A stretch of 42,290 bases of DNA from Syntrophobacteraceae bacterium (GTDB taxonomy: Bacteria > Desulfobacterota > Syntrophobacteria > Syntrophobacterales > Syntrophobacteraceae), in the NCBI GenBank assembly GCA_025454175.1, contig JALOOX010000049.1, positions 1 through 42,290 of the forward strand, given 5' to 3'. Position 1 is the stretch's first letter. Each line of letters starts with the position of its first letter. Both the position numbers and the translations under genes were made by a program. Below the pieces are notes generated by a model. It was not told where the DNA came from, ran no database searches, and worked only from the letters and a program-made list of their open reading frames with translations. Below, one piece after another: positions 42,258 to 42,290 of the stretch.

Positions 42258-42290
42258 GTTGCACCTCCTCTTTGCCCAATAGAAATCAGC

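Overview
The window looks like a piece of chromosome from a GC-rich, anaerobic deltaproteobacterium (Desulfobacterota), most like the Syntrophobacter group. This is inferred from gene content and not from a phylogenetic marker. Supporting signs are a cytoplasmic CbiK-type cobaltochelatase under a cobalamin riboswitch, a corrinoid-activator-like ferredoxin/ASKHA protein, an acyl-CoA carboxyltransferase of the propionyl/methylmalonyl-CoA type, SelB, MotAB, and many dispersed intergenic repeats.

Layout. 1-5850: yebC and rlmE on the minus strand, then a plus-strand run of an N-terminally short aldehyde dehydrogenase, a degenerate nucleotidyltransferase and an ABC exporter with an insertion in its ATPase domain. 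5850-8370: a motility operon (PilZ protein, motA, motB) behind a good sigma-54 promoter match. 8370-12340: an alpha/beta hydrolase, then a cobalamin riboswitch and terminator leading to cbiK, which converges on an iron-sulfur protein of the QueG type. 12340-15080: a NarL-type regulator and a sensor kinase whose 3' ends overlap, then a small membrane protein. 15400-21200: an LPG-synthase-like membrane protein, an acyl-CoA carboxyltransferase with its own sigma-70-like promoter, an M20 amidohydrolase, a DUF1285 protein and a Dabb protein. 21400-23340: selB. 23690-28940: alaC, hom and a phosphoglycerate-mutase-like gene that fits the proposed homoserine kinase, then a thioesterase and a damaged hisA. 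29040-33270: the yqeY-dnaG-rpoD macromolecular-synthesis block. 33360-37050: a pseudo-receiver/TPR protein, a tRNA with anticodon CAU, a NIF3-family protein and a zinc-ribbon protein. 37500-42290: the ferredoxin/ASKHA protein, a lipoprotein and a GH13 amylase-family gene broken by a 59-bp tandem duplication.

Two features set the window apart. First, the gaps between genes are crowded with repeat families. There are nine copies of a GTTTCAA-heptad element, a MITE-like element with 16-bp terminal inverted repeats, one copy of which sits inside a heptad element, two copies of a CATTTCGACC element, several ACCGCAAAGGCGCAAAGG hairpins, and palindromes centred on GCTCGAGC. Second, three genes carry indels of a recombination type: hisA lost its N-terminal strand with the catalytic Asp, the amylase gained a frame-breaking 59-bp duplication, and the ABC exporter has about 70 extra residues. 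I see no CRISPR array, prophage, rRNA, transposase or clearly new multi-gene system. The rest is mostly housekeeping.
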